Below, piece by piece: positions 8,776 through 16,551 of a stretch of DNA of 64,000 nt (position 1 is the stretch's first letter; each line of letters starts with the position of its first letter). Under the pieces are notes generated by a model. It did no database searches. It was not told where the DNA came from and saw only the letters and a program-made list of their open reading frames with translations. Source of the DNA: Corynebacterium doosanense CAU 212 = DSM 45436 (lineage in GTDB: Bacteria; Actinomycetota; Actinomycetes; Mycobacteriales; Mycobacteriaceae); the NCBI RefSeq assembly GCF_000767055.1, contig NZ_CP006764.1, forward strand, positions 1,054,001 through 1,118,000. Reading direction: 5' to 3'. The position numbers and the translations under genes were made by a program.

Positions 8776-9699
8776 ATGGTGAGCGTGCTCAGCGGCTTCG
8801 TGGTCGTCTTCGCCGTCATCGCCGTGGGCTACGTCCTGGGCCGCACCGGCGTGCTCGGGGAGGGCGCGGGCCGCTCCATGGGCCTGTTCGTCTACTACGT
8901 GGCCACCCCGGCCCTGCTCTTCGACCGCGTCACCCACAGCTCCGCCGCGGAACTGTTCTCGCGCAACCTTCTCATCACCGGCTTATCGACGCTCCTTGTC
9001 GGCCTCTCCTTCGCCGCCCTCAGTTACCTTGTGCTGCGTCGTTCGCCAGCCGATTCCCTCGTGGGCATGCTCTGCGCCTCCTACGCCAACGCCGGCAACC
9101 TGGGTATCCCGTTGGCCGCCTACGTGCTCGGCGACGCCGCGGCCGCCATTCCGCTCATCCTCTTCCAGGTCGCCTTCTACGCGCCGGTGACTACGACGAT
9201 CCAGGACCTGCTCACCTCCAAGAACCCCAGCCTGCTGCACAACCTGGTCATCTCCCCGCTGAAGAACACCATGATCCTCTCGGCGATCGCGGGGCTGTTT
9301 GTCCTGTTCACCGGCCTTCCCGTGCCCAGCCTGGTGGAGCAGCCCATCAGTCTTCTCGCGGGCGCGGCGGTGCCCGTCGCCCTGGTGGTTTTCGGCATGG
9401 GGCTGGCCGGCACCCGGGTGCTGCAGAAGGGTGAGGTCGCGCGCCGGGACGTGTGGCTGGCGGTGCTGTTCAAGAACCTCCTGCACCCACTCGTGGCCCT
9501 CGGGGTGGGCACCGCGTTTGGCCTCGGCGGTCACGCGCTGCTCACCGTGGTGGTCATCGCCGCGCTGCCGACCGCGCAGAACGTCTACACCTACGCGCTG
9601 CGTTTCCGCACGGCCGAGACCATGGCGCGCGACACCGGGGTAGTGTCCACGCTGGTGTCCTTCCCGGTGCTGGTGCTCATCTCCGTGCTGCTGGTCTAG
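8776..9699 (+). CDS. AEC-family (auxin efflux carrier-like) permease
   Basis: Integral membrane protein of 307 residues with about ten hydrophobic segments in the AEC arrangement, including the conserved segments SYANAGNLGIPLAAYVLG and ALPTAQNVYTYA. Bacterial members move malate, malonate or other organic acids; the substrate here is unknown. The ATG at 8776 lies 11 bp after the BCCT stop with a purine-rich AGAGGGA in between, so it may be co-transcribed. It contains one copy of the dispersed decamer (8982-8991) that forces a TTA leucine codon, very rare in this GC-rich DNA. Confidence 0.85.
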   Translation: MVSVLSGFVVVFAVIAVGYVLGRTGVLGEGAGRSMGLFVYYVATPALLFDRVTHSSAAELFSRNLLITGLSTLLVGLSFAALSYLVLRRSPADSLVGMLCASYANAGNLGIPLAAYVLGDAAAAIPLILFQVAFYAPVTTTIQDLLTSKNPSLLHNLVISPLKNTMILSAIAGLFVLFTGLPVPSLVEQPISLLAGAAVPVALVVFGMGLAGTRVLQKGEVARRDVWLAVLFKNLLHPLVALGVGTAFGLGGHALLTVVVIAALPTAQNVYTYALRFRTAETMARDTGVVSTLVSFPVLVLISVLLV

Positions 9700-9710
9700 G
9701 CGCGCAGCCG

Positions 9711-10769
9711 TCAGGGCACCCGGTGCGTCCACTCCTCGGTGCCGAACTTTTCCTCCACCAGCGCCTGGGCGGCGGAGAGGTCGGCGTCCGACAATTCGGC
9801 CGGGGAGGCGTCGTAACGCGAGGTGAACGTCGAAATCAGGCCGTCGATGACCTCGGAGCGCGGGGCACCGATCTGTCGACGCAGCGGATCGACACGTTTC
9901 TTCGCGCTGCGCAGCCCCTTGGACGCGAGTTTGACCTTGCCCACCCGCAGCACCTCGGCCATCTTGTCGGCGTCGATGTCGTAACTCATGGTCACGTGGT
10001 GCAGCACCGCGGAACCGATGCGTTTCTGCGCCGCGCCGCCAATCTTGCCGCCGTCGGAGGTGATGTCGTTGATGGGCACGTACCAGGCGTTGACACCCTG
10101 CGCCTTCAGCCCGTCGAGCACCCACTGGTCGAGGTACGCATAGCTCGCCTCGTAGGACAGCCCGCGCACGAGCGATTCCGGCAGGTAGAGCGAGTAGGTG
10201 ACGCAGTTGCCGCCCTCCATGAACATGGCCCCGCCGCCGGAGATGCGCCGCACCACGGTGACGTCGTGCTCCGCCACGCCCGCGGGTTCGAGTTCATTGC
10301 GGAAGGACTGGAACGAGCCGATGACCACCGCCCGGTCCTCCCATTCCCAGAACCGCAGCGTCGGTCCGCGCTCCCCGGCGGCGACCTGGCGGGTGAGCAC
10401 CTCGTCGAGCGCGACGTTGACCGGCGTGGGCAGCACGGGGGAGTGGATGACCTCCCAGGAGTGGTCGGTGAAGTCGGTAGCGCCGGTGAGTGCGCGGCGC
10501 ACGGCGACGGCGACGTCGTGGGTGGAGAAACCACGTAGGGAGAGGTCGTCGAAACGCGAGAGGGCCTGATCGAGCCGGGCCTGCAGCTGTGCGGTGTCCT
10601 CGCTTGTCGACGCCCCGAGCAACCCCTCGTTGAGCACCGCGTATGCCTCGTCCGGCTCGAGGAAGAAGTCGCCGGAGATGCTGGCGTGGGAGATGTGGCC
10701 GTCGGTGGTCTCGAGGTCGGCGACGACGAGTTTGCCGCCGGGGACCTTGATGGCGAAGTGGTGCGACAT
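9711..10769 (-). CDS. lplA: Lipoate-protein ligase A with N-terminal accessory domain
   Basis: Attaches lipoate to E2/GcvH lipoyl domains via lipoyl-AMP. Residues 1-100 resemble the accessory domain that follows the catalytic domain in E. coli LplA (GGKLVVADLETTDGHIS...ISGDFFLEP). The catalytic BPL/LplA domain occupies roughly 110-350, with RRISGGGAMFMEGGN (the RRxSGGGAVyHD motif) and NDITSDGGKIGGAAQKR supplying the adenylate-binding lysine region. The domain order is therefore the reverse of E. coli. The ATG at 10769 begins MSHHFAIKV. It is convergent with the AEC gene (11-bp gap) and divergent from the ZIP gene. Confidence 0.85.
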   Translation of the reverse strand: MSHHFAIKVPGGKLVVADLETTDGHISHASISGDFFLEPDEAYAVLNEGLLGASTSEDTAQLQARLDQALSRFDDLSLRGFSTHDVAVAVRRALTGATDFTDHSWEVIHSPVLPTPVNVALDEVLTRQVAAGERGPTLRFWEWEDRAVVIGSFQSFRNELEPAGVAEHDVTVVRRISGGGAMFMEGGNCVTYSLYLPESLVRGLSYEASYAYLDQWVLDGLKAQGVNAWYVPINDITSDGGKIGGAAQKRIGSAVLHHVTMSYDIDADKMAEVLRVGKVKLASKGLRSAKKRVDPLRRQIGAPRSEVIDGLISTFTSRYDASPAELSDADLSAAQALVEEKFGTEEWTHRVP

Positions 10770-10799
10770 GGGGACCACGATAGCCCGCGGAGGGGGTAC

Positions 10800-10805
10800 T
10801 AGGAT
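10800..10805 (+). promoter_or_regulatory. -10 box TAGGAT for the ZIP gene (leaderless)
   Basis: TAGGAT ends 7 nt before the ATG at 10813, the usual -10 to +1 distance. The mRNA therefore probably begins at the start codon. An in-frame ATG at 10804 overlaps this box and is unlikely to be used, although AGGGGG at 10791-10796 could in principle serve it. Confidence 0.55.
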
Positions 10806-10812
10806 GCGCTGC

Positions 10813-11613
10813 ATGACGACCGATCCGCAGCAGGTTCTCTTTGCCTTCACACTCACCCTCATCGCGGGCCTGGCCACCGGCATCGGCGGCTACATCGGCA
10901 TCATGCGGCAGCATCCGGGGCGCAACTTCCTCGCCGGCGCGCTGGGTTTCTCGGCGGGCGTCATGCTGTTTGTCTCCTTCGGGGAGATCCTCCCGCAGGG
11001 GCTCGACGACCTCACGGGACAGTGGGGCGAGCGGGGTGGCACGTGGGCCGCGTACGGGGCCTTCTTCCTGGGCATCGCCGTCATCGCGGTCATTGACCGG
11101 CTGGTTCCCGAATCCATCAATCCCCACGAGCCGTCCACCACCGAGGGCGCCGAGCGGCAGGCGCGCATGGCCAAGGCCGGAATAATGACCGCGATCGCAC
11201 TGGCCATCCACAATTTCCCGGAGGGCTTTGCGACGTTCGTCTCCGGCCTCACCAGTCTTTCCGTGGCCCTGCCGATCGTCGTGGCCATCGCCATCCACAA
11301 CATTCCGGAGGGCATCGCCGTGGCCGTTCCCATCCGCGAGGCCACCGGTTCGCGGAAGAAGGCCTTCTGGATCGCCACGCTCTCCGGCTTCGCCGAACCC
11401 GCGGGCGCGCTCATCGGATTCCTGCTGCTCATGCCCTTCATGGGCCCGGCCACGCTGGGGCTGACCTTCGCCGCGGTCGCCGGCGTGATGGTGTTCATCT
11501 GTCTCGACGAGCTGTTGCCCACCGCCGTGAAATCCGGCAGCCACCACACCGCGATCTACGGGCTGATCGGCGGAATGGCGCTCATGGCGGTGTCGCTGCT
11601 GCTGTTTATCTGA
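10813..11613 (+). CDS. ZIP-family divalent metal (zinc) transporter, ZupT-like
   Basis: Membrane protein of 266 residues with eight predicted segments. Two signature metal-binding motifs, HNFPEG (TM4) and HNIPEG (TM5), match the ZupT/ZIP binuclear site, and an inter-TM loop carries charged residues. ZupT relatives import Zn2+ and other divalent ions. The start at 10813 was preferred over 10804 because of the TAGGAT box 7 nt upstream. No obvious Zur site was recognised in the short gap to lplA. It is convergent with the DUF808 gene, separated by 1 bp between stop codons. Confidence 0.88.
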   Translation: MTTDPQQVLFAFTLTLIAGLATGIGGYIGIMRQHPGRNFLAGALGFSAGVMLFVSFGEILPQGLDDLTGQWGERGGTWAAYGAFFLGIAVIAVIDRLVPESINPHEPSTTEGAERQARMAKAGIMTAIALAIHNFPEGFATFVSGLTSLSVALPIVVAIAIHNIPEGIAVAVPIREATGSRKKAFWIATLSGFAEPAGALIGFLLLMPFMGPATLGLTFAAVAGVMVFICLDELLPTAVKSGSHHTAIYGLIGGMALMAVSLLLFI

Positions 11614-11614
11614 G

Positions 11615-12601
11615 TCAGTTCGAGCTGGCCGCGGTGGAGCCCGAGCCCGATCCCACCGCCGCGTTGGCGGCGTGCTCGCCGTCGGCCTTCTTGCCGGGCA
11701 GCAGTGCCTTGACCCCTTCGATGACCGCGTAGGCGACCAGGCCCCAGAGCAGGCCGACCACCAGGGACGCGCCCGTGTTCACCAGCCAGCCGAGCGCCCC
11801 GCCGCCGGCGGCCTCCTCCCAGTGGTGGATCGTCTCGTACGGCCAGGACCACAGGCCCACGGTGTCGACACCCTGGACGATGATGTGCCCGCCGACCCAC
11901 AGCATGGCGAAGGTGCCCACGATGCCGATGGTCCCCAGGATGATAGGCATGGCCTTGACCAGCCCGCGGCCCAGGCCCGGGGCGTTGCCGCGTTTGATCA
12001 TGCCCAGGCCGATGTCGTCGAGCTTGACCAGCAGGCCCACCGCGCCATAGACGGCGATGGTGATGACGATGGCCACGAGGATGAGCACGATCACCCGGGT
12101 CCAGAACGCCTCCTCGACGATGCCGTTCATGGCGATCACCATGATCTCCGCCGAGAGGATGAGGTCGGTGGTGATGGCGCCGCGGACGAGCTTGTCCTCG
12201 GCCTCCTCGCCGGACTCCTGCACCGGGGTGTCGTGGGAACCGTGCCCGGTGAACAGGCCGATGACCTTGTGCGCGCCCTCGTAGCAGAGGTACGTGCCGC
12301 CGATCATGAGGATCGGGGTGAGCGACCACGGTGCCAGCCAGCTGAGCAGCAGCAGGATCGGCAGGATGATGATGAGTTTGTTGCGCAGGGAGCCCTTGGT
12401 GATGCGCCAGATCATCGGCAGCTCGCGGGCCGGTTTTGCACCCTCGAGGTAACCCGGGGTGACGGCGGCGTCGTCGATGACCACGCCGGCGGACTTTGCC
12501 GTGGTCTTGCCCACCAGGGCACCCACGTCATCGGTGCTCGCTGCGGCGGTTCGGGCGATGAGCGCTACGTCGTCAAGCAGGGCAAGCAGACCGCCAGCCA
12601 T
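11615..12601 (-). CDS. DUF808 (YedI-like) inner-membrane protein
   Basis: The N-terminal MAGGLLALLDDVA, followed by KTAAKSAGVVIDD-like sequence and ARELPMIW, matches the DUF808/YedI family of unknown function. The 328-residue protein has several hydrophobic helices (for example IIILPILLLLSWLAPW and IMVIAMNGIVEEAFW) and an acidic/Ala-rich C-terminus. The start is the ATG at 12601. The 156-bp gap to the divergent DUF2218 gene should contain both promoters; only the forward one (TAGGCT) is clear. Confidence 0.82.
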   Translation of the reverse strand: MAGGLLALLDDVALIARTAAASTDDVGALVGKTTAKSAGVVIDDAAVTPGYLEGAKPARELPMIWRITKGSLRNKLIIILPILLLLSWLAPWSLTPILMIGGTYLCYEGAHKVIGLFTGHGSHDTPVQESGEEAEDKLVRGAITTDLILSAEIMVIAMNGIVEEAFWTRVIVLILVAIVITIAVYGAVGLLVKLDDIGLGMIKRGNAPGLGRGLVKAMPIILGTIGIVGTFAMLWVGGHIIVQGVDTVGLWSWPYETIHHWEEAAGGGALGWLVNTGASLVVGLLWGLVAYAVIEGVKALLPGKKADGEHAANAAVGSGSGSTAASSN

Positions 12602-12744
12602 AGGGGGACCTTCCGGGTGAGGGGGAGTGAACGCCCCCGAGACTAGCCCACGGCCAGAGCCGGAGCCCATGACGATCGCGATGAGAGGAGCAAACGGGCG
12701 TCGACACGCGGCGGCACACTTTGGCCTTCCGTCTCCTGCGGTCC

Positions 12745-12750
12745 TAGGCT
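12745..12750 (+). promoter_or_regulatory. -10 box TAGGCT for the DUF2218 gene (leaderless)
   Basis: TAGGCT is placed 7 nt before the ATG at 12758, implying transcription from the start codon. Confidence 0.5.
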
Positions 12751-12757
12751 GGCAGGA

Positions 12758-13105
12758 ATGACCACCTCCTCCACCGCCCGCGTGTCCACGTCCCGCCCGG
12801 CGCGCTACGGCAAGCAGCTGGCGTCCCATTTCTCCCGGAAGGCCGAGGCGCGCTGGGACGGCGAGGAAGGCCGCGGCGCGGTGACGTTCCCCGAGGAGCT
12901 CGGCTGGGGTGAGCTGGAGATGATCGCCGGCGAGAACGTGCTGCTGCTGCAGCTGGAGACCCGGGAGGAACGCCTCGACCGGCTGGAGGAGGTCGTGGGC
13001 ACGCACCTCGTGCGCTTCGGCGCCCACGACGAACTCACCGTCGAGTGGAAGCGCCAGGGGGGAACCGAGGGGACCCGTTGGCGTAGCGATAACTCCGGCG
13101 TATAA
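12758..13105 (+). CDS. DUF2218 family protein
   Basis: Small soluble protein of 115 residues. The central VSTSRPARYGKQLASHFSRK and the acidic GAHDELTVEWKR near the end match DUF2218, a family of unknown function often found near siderophore or metal genes in actinobacteria; nothing here shows such a role. The start follows a -10 box by 7 nt, with only a weak AGGA next to the ATG. The stop codon lies within the TATAAA element likely to be the -10 box of the downstream riboswitch transcript. Confidence 0.75.
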   Translation: MTTSSTARVSTSRPARYGKQLASHFSRKAEARWDGEEGRGAVTFPEELGWGELEMIAGENVLLLQLETREERLDRLEEVVGTHLVRFGAHDELTVEWKRQGGTEGTRWRSDNSGV

Positions 13106-13106
13106 A
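13101..13106 (+). promoter_or_regulatory. Probable -10 box TATAAA of the ykoEDC transcript
   Basis: TATAAA lies about 20 bp upstream of the first base of the TPP-riboswitch core and overlaps the stop codon of the DUF2218 gene. No good -35 element is visible, which is common in corynebacteria. Confidence 0.45.
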
Positions 13107-13124
13107 CTTCCCCTCACACATCAC

Positions 13125-13214
13125 CACGGGTGCCCCGGTGAAACTCCGGCGCTGAGATGTCTGCACAGATGAACCGTTGAACCTGATCCGGTTAATACCG
13201 GCGATAGGAAGGGT
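13125..13214 (+). promoter_or_regulatory. TPP riboswitch (THI element)
   Basis: The conserved blocks are present in order: CGGGTGCCCC (P1/P2 side), GCTGAGATG (13151-13159), GAACCTGATCCGG and TTAATACCGGCGATAGGAAGG. These are the THI-box blocks that bind the pyrimidine and pyrophosphate of TPP. The ribosome-binding site GGAAGGG (about 13207-13213) merges with the 3' end of the aptamer, which suggests control by sequestration of translation initiation rather than by a terminator. It is followed by a T run and the ykoE ATG at 13223. Confidence 0.93.
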
Positions 13215-13222
13215 CTTTTTTC

Positions 13223-13837
13223 ATGTCCAATAAATCCTGGCGTGTCATCGACATCGTCACCGCAGCTGTCCTCGGCATCGCCTGCGGACTCATCTTCTGG
13301 GTGTGGAACATCATCGGCTACGCCGGTTTCACCGCCCTGGACACCTTCACCCCCGGCTTCGGCGGGCTGGTCGTAGGAATCTGGCTGCTCGGCGGCGTGC
13401 TCGGCGGGCTGATCATCCGCAAGCCGGGCGCGGCGCTGCTTGTCGAGGTCATCGCGGCCATCACCTCCGCCGTGCTGGGCAACCAGTGGGGCATCACCAC
13501 CCTCTACTCCGGCATCGCGCAGGGGCTCGGCGCGGAGCTTGTCTTTGCGGTCTTCGCGTATCGACGTTTCTCCCTCCCCATCGCCGGCCTCGCCGGCCTG
13601 GCTTCCGGAGTGGGCGCCGTCATCCTCGAGCTCTTCCTCAGCGGCAACCTCGCCCGCTCCCTGGAGTTCAACCTCATCTACCTCGCCTGCGTTTGTGTGT
13701 CCGGCCTGGTGCTGGCCGGATTCCTCGGTCACGCACTGGTCTCGGCGCTGGCGCGCACCGGGGTGCTCGACCGCTTCGGCCCGGGCCGAGAGCTGCGCAA
13801 TGCCGGTGATCTCCGGGAGCCCCGCCGCGCCGAATGA
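13223..13837 (+). CDS. ykoE: YkoE, substrate-binding S component of thiamine-precursor ECF transporter
   Basis: Membrane protein of 204 residues with about six segments, beginning MSNKSWRVIDIVTAAVLG and containing FWVWNIIGYAG and VEVIAAITSAVLGNQWG, typical of the YkoE family that binds thiamine or its hydroxymethylpyrimidine precursor in YkoCDE transporters. It is first in a TPP-riboswitch operon. The ATG has a GGAAGGG ribosome-binding site within the riboswitch. The stop overlaps the ykoD start (ATGA). Confidence 0.92.
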   Translation: MSNKSWRVIDIVTAAVLGIACGLIFWVWNIIGYAGFTALDTFTPGFGGLVVGIWLLGGVLGGLIIRKPGAALLVEVIAAITSAVLGNQWGITTLYSGIAQGLGAELVFAVFAYRRFSLPIAGLAGLASGVGAVILELFLSGNLARSLEFNLIYLACVCVSGLVLAGFLGHALVSALARTGVLDRFGPGRELRNAGDLREPRRAE

Positions 13838-15135
13838 GTGCCCTGACCTTGACCGGCGTGGGCTACCGCCACGCCTCCCGCTCCACCGACGCGCTCTCCG
13901 GGGTCGACCTCACCGCCCAGGAGGGGGAGATTGTCCTGCTCACCGGGGACTCCGGCTCGGGCAAGTCGACCCTGCTCCACGCCGTCGCGGGCGTACTGGG
14001 CGATGAGGAGGACGGCCATCTCACCGGGGAGATCGCCGTCGACGGGCCCGTGGGCATGGTCCTGCAGGACCCCGACTCCCAGGTCATCTCGGCCCGGGTC
14101 GGCGACGACGTCGCGTTCGGAGCGGAGAACCTCCGGGTACCCCGCGAAGAGATCTGGCCGCGGGTCGAACGAGCGTTAGCGCAGGTGGGACTGGACCTGC
14201 CGTTCGATCACCCGACCGCGCAACTCTCCGGGGGACAGAAGCAGCGCCTCGCTCTGGCTGGCGTGCTGGCCATGGGCGCGCGGGTCATCCTGCTCGACGA
14301 ACCCACCGCCAACCTCGACCCCGCCGGACGACAGGCCGTGGTCGACGCCGTGGGCGTGCTCGCCCGCGACACCGGGGCCACGGTCATCATCGCCGAGCAC
14401 CGGGCGCACCACTGGCTGGCCCTCAACCCCACGCTCTACCGGCTCAGCCCCGGAGGGATACAGCGCCTGGAGCGGCTGCCCGATCCCCCCGAGGTCCCGC
14501 TCGCGCCGGGCACCACCAACGCCCCGGTCGCCTGGGCCAGGGACCTGCTCACCCAGTGGGGCCCGCCGCGCGCCGTGTCCATTCCCGGGGCCGCGTCCAC
14601 GGTCATCACCGGGGCCAACGGCACGGGCAAGTCCACCTTCGCCGCCACGCTCGGCGGGCTCATCGCCCCGCGCTCCGGCGAGCTCGACTACGCCGAGAGC
14701 ATCCGACGTGGCCAGAAGGGGCCGAGTCACAAGTGGCGTTCGAGTGCGCTCGCCGCGCGCATCGGCCAGGTGTTCCAGGATCCCGAGCATCAGTTCGCCT
14801 TCCGCTCGGTGCGCGAGGAGCTGGCGGCGACGGGGGCGTCGGCAACGAGCGTCGATACGCTGCTGGAACGCCTGCGCCTGGCTCATCTCGCGGCGGCCAA
14901 TCCCTTCACGCTCTCCGGCGGGGAGAAGCGGCGGCTGTCCGTGGCCACCGCGCTCATCACCGAGCCCGCGTTGCTCATCTGCGACGAACCCACCTTCGGG
15001 CAGGACGACGCCGGCTTCCTCGAGATGATCGCGCTGTTCCGCGAGCTCACCGAGGCCGGGCGCACGGTCGTCTCTGTCACCCACGACGAGCTGTTCCGCC
15101 GCGCCCTGGGAGACGTGGAGGTGGAGCTGACATGA
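13834..15135 (+). CDS. ykoD: YkoD, tandem ABC ATPase of the thiamine-precursor ECF transporter
   Basis: Energising subunit with two ABC domains in 433 residues. The first has Walker A GDSGSGKST (38-46), signature LSGGQKQRLALAG and Walker B VILLDEPTANLD. The second has GANGTGKST, LSGGEKRRLS and LLICDEPTFGQDD. Both domains look catalytically complete. It overlaps ykoE by 4 bp and ykoC by 4 bp, so the three transporter genes are tightly translationally coupled. Confidence 0.93.
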   Translation: MSALTLTGVGYRHASRSTDALSGVDLTAQEGEIVLLTGDSGSGKSTLLHAVAGVLGDEEDGHLTGEIAVDGPVGMVLQDPDSQVISARVGDDVAFGAENLRVPREEIWPRVERALAQVGLDLPFDHPTAQLSGGQKQRLALAGVLAMGARVILLDEPTANLDPAGRQAVVDAVGVLARDTGATVIIAEHRAHHWLALNPTLYRLSPGGIQRLERLPDPPEVPLAPGTTNAPVAWARDLLTQWGPPRAVSIPGAASTVITGANGTGKSTFAATLGGLIAPRSGELDYAESIRRGQKGPSHKWRSSALAARIGQVFQDPEHQFAFRSVREELAATGASATSVDTLLERLRLAHLAAANPFTLSGGEKRRLSVATALITEPALLICDEPTFGQDDAGFLEMIALFRELTEAGRTVVSVTHDELFRRALGDVEVELT

Positions 15136-15887
15136 ACCTGCTCTCCGGGGTCAATCCCGTGTCCCGGGTGCTCGCGCTCGCGCTGCTGACCACCCCGCTG
15201 CTGCTCAGTGTCGACGTGGTCTCCGCCGCGGTAGTGCTCGTGGCCACCGTTGTCCTCGCTCCGCTGTGCGGGGTCGGACCGCTGCGCCTGCTCCGACGCG
15301 CGTGGCCGCTGCTCATCGCCGCCCCGCTGGCCGCGGTGTCCATGGCGCTGTTCGGCAACCCCCGCGGCGAGTCCTACCTCCAGTTCGGACTCTTCCACGT
15401 CACCGACAACTCCCTCAGCCTCGCCGCCGCGATCCTCGTGCGTGTGCTCGCCATCGGCGTTCCGGTGGTGGTGCTCATGGTGGACATCGACCCCACCGAG
15501 CTTGGCGACGGCCTCGCCCAGGTCCTGCGCCTGCCCGCGCGTTTCGTCGTGGCCACGATCGCCGCGGTGCGCCTCATCGGTCTGCTGCGCGATGACCTTG
15601 CCGGGCTGCGCCGGGCCCGCCGCGCCCGGGGTCTGGCCGACCGCACCGGACCGCGCTACCTGTTCTCCCTGGCCTTCGGCTTGCTGGTCTCCGCCCTGCG
15701 GCGCGCGGGCAAACTCTCCACCGCGATGGAGGCCCGCGGCTTTGGGGCGACGGAGCGCACGTGGGCGCGTGAGTCGCGCCTGCATCCCCGGGACGGGGCG
15801 CTGCTGGTCGTGTCGGCCCTGCTGGGCGTGGGGGCGATCGCCGTGGCAGTGTGGACCGGCCACTTCCGTTTCCTGGGGGTGGGCTGA
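15132..15887 (+). CDS. ykoC: YkoC, EcfT-type transmembrane component
   Basis: Energy-coupling membrane subunit of 251 residues linking YkoE to the YkoD ATPases. The two cytoplasmic coupling motifs are visible as RRARRARG and AMEARGFG (the Ala-Arg-Gly motifs of EcfT). The N-terminal half is hydrophobic. Its ATG overlaps the ykoD stop, and its stop directly abuts the ATG of the kinase-like gene. Confidence 0.9.
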   Translation: MNLLSGVNPVSRVLALALLTTPLLLSVDVVSAAVVLVATVVLAPLCGVGPLRLLRRAWPLLIAAPLAAVSMALFGNPRGESYLQFGLFHVTDNSLSLAAAILVRVLAIGVPVVVLMVDIDPTELGDGLAQVLRLPARFVVATIAAVRLIGLLRDDLAGLRRARRARGLADRTGPRYLFSLAFGLLVSALRRAGKLSTAMEARGFGATERTWARESRLHPRDGALLVVSALLGVGAIAVAVWTGHFRFLGVG

Positions 15888-16364
15888 ATGCGCCGGTTTG
15901 TCCTCATCGACGGGCCCTCCGGCTCCGGCAAGACCACCTTCGCCGGGGAGCTCTCCCGGGAAACCGGGCTCACGGTCGTGCACCTCGACGACTTCTACCC
16001 GGGCTGGTACGGGCTACTGGCGGCCTCGAAGATGGTCGCCGAGGATGTGCTCCATCCCTCGCGCCCCGGCTTTCGGCGCTGGGACTGGGAGAAGAACGAA
16101 CCGGGGGAGTGGGTCGCGCTGGACCCCGACGCCAGCTACATCATCGAGGGGGTTGGCGCGGTGACCTCCCGCAACATCGCCGCTGCCCGCGCGCTCGGGG
16201 ATGTGCGCACCTTCCGCATCGAGGCGGATGCCGGGGAACGCAAGCGCCGCGCACTGGCCCGGGATCCCGGTTTCGCGCGCTGGTGGCAGGTCTGGGCTGA
16301 GCAGGAGGACCGGTACTACGCCGGGCCGGGGGCGGTCGAGGCGGACGAGGTCATCCGCTCGTGA
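15888..16364 (+). CDS. P-loop kinase-like protein (uridine-kinase superfamily) coupled to ykoEDC
   Basis: Soluble 158-residue NTP-binding protein. The P-loop is GPSGSGKT (9-16). HLDDFYPGW follows, with the acidic pair typical of uridine kinase/AAA_18 proteins, and IIEGVG precedes a C-terminal helical region rich in Trp and Arg. Its start codon directly follows the ykoC stop, so it should share the TPP riboswitch. A phosphotransferase acting on the imported thiamine precursor is an attractive inference, but the family is broad and the substrate is not shown by sequence. Confidence 0.7.
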   Translation: MRRFVLIDGPSGSGKTTFAGELSRETGLTVVHLDDFYPGWYGLLAASKMVAEDVLHPSRPGFRRWDWEKNEPGEWVALDPDASYIIEGVGAVTSRNIAAARALGDVRTFRIEADAGERKRRALARDPGFARWWQVWAEQEDRYYAGPGAVEADEVIRS

Positions 16365-16504
16365 CATGGGGGGAGTGAGCTATCACCCCCGAAACTACTG
16401 CACCTACGCCCGTTCTCACAGGTTAACGGCACGTTAATTGAATGGACAGCTATCCAACTAAAAGTTCCCTACCGAAACTGCTTCTGGATATGACCGGCAG
16501 ATCC

Positions 16505-16510
16505 TATGAT
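16505..16510 (+). promoter_or_regulatory. Probable -10 box TATGAT of the peptide-ABC operon
   Basis: TATGAT stands in an AT-rich island 42 bp upstream of the lipoprotein ATG. The 187-bp gap after the kinase-like gene also contains GTTAACGGCACGTTAAT (16422-16438), a repeat of GTTAA that could be an operator. The ribosome-binding site AAAGGG lies at 16538-16543. Confidence 0.45.
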
Positions 16511-16551
16511 CTAGATAACACTGTCCAGTTGAGTAGCAAAGGGTCACGTTT

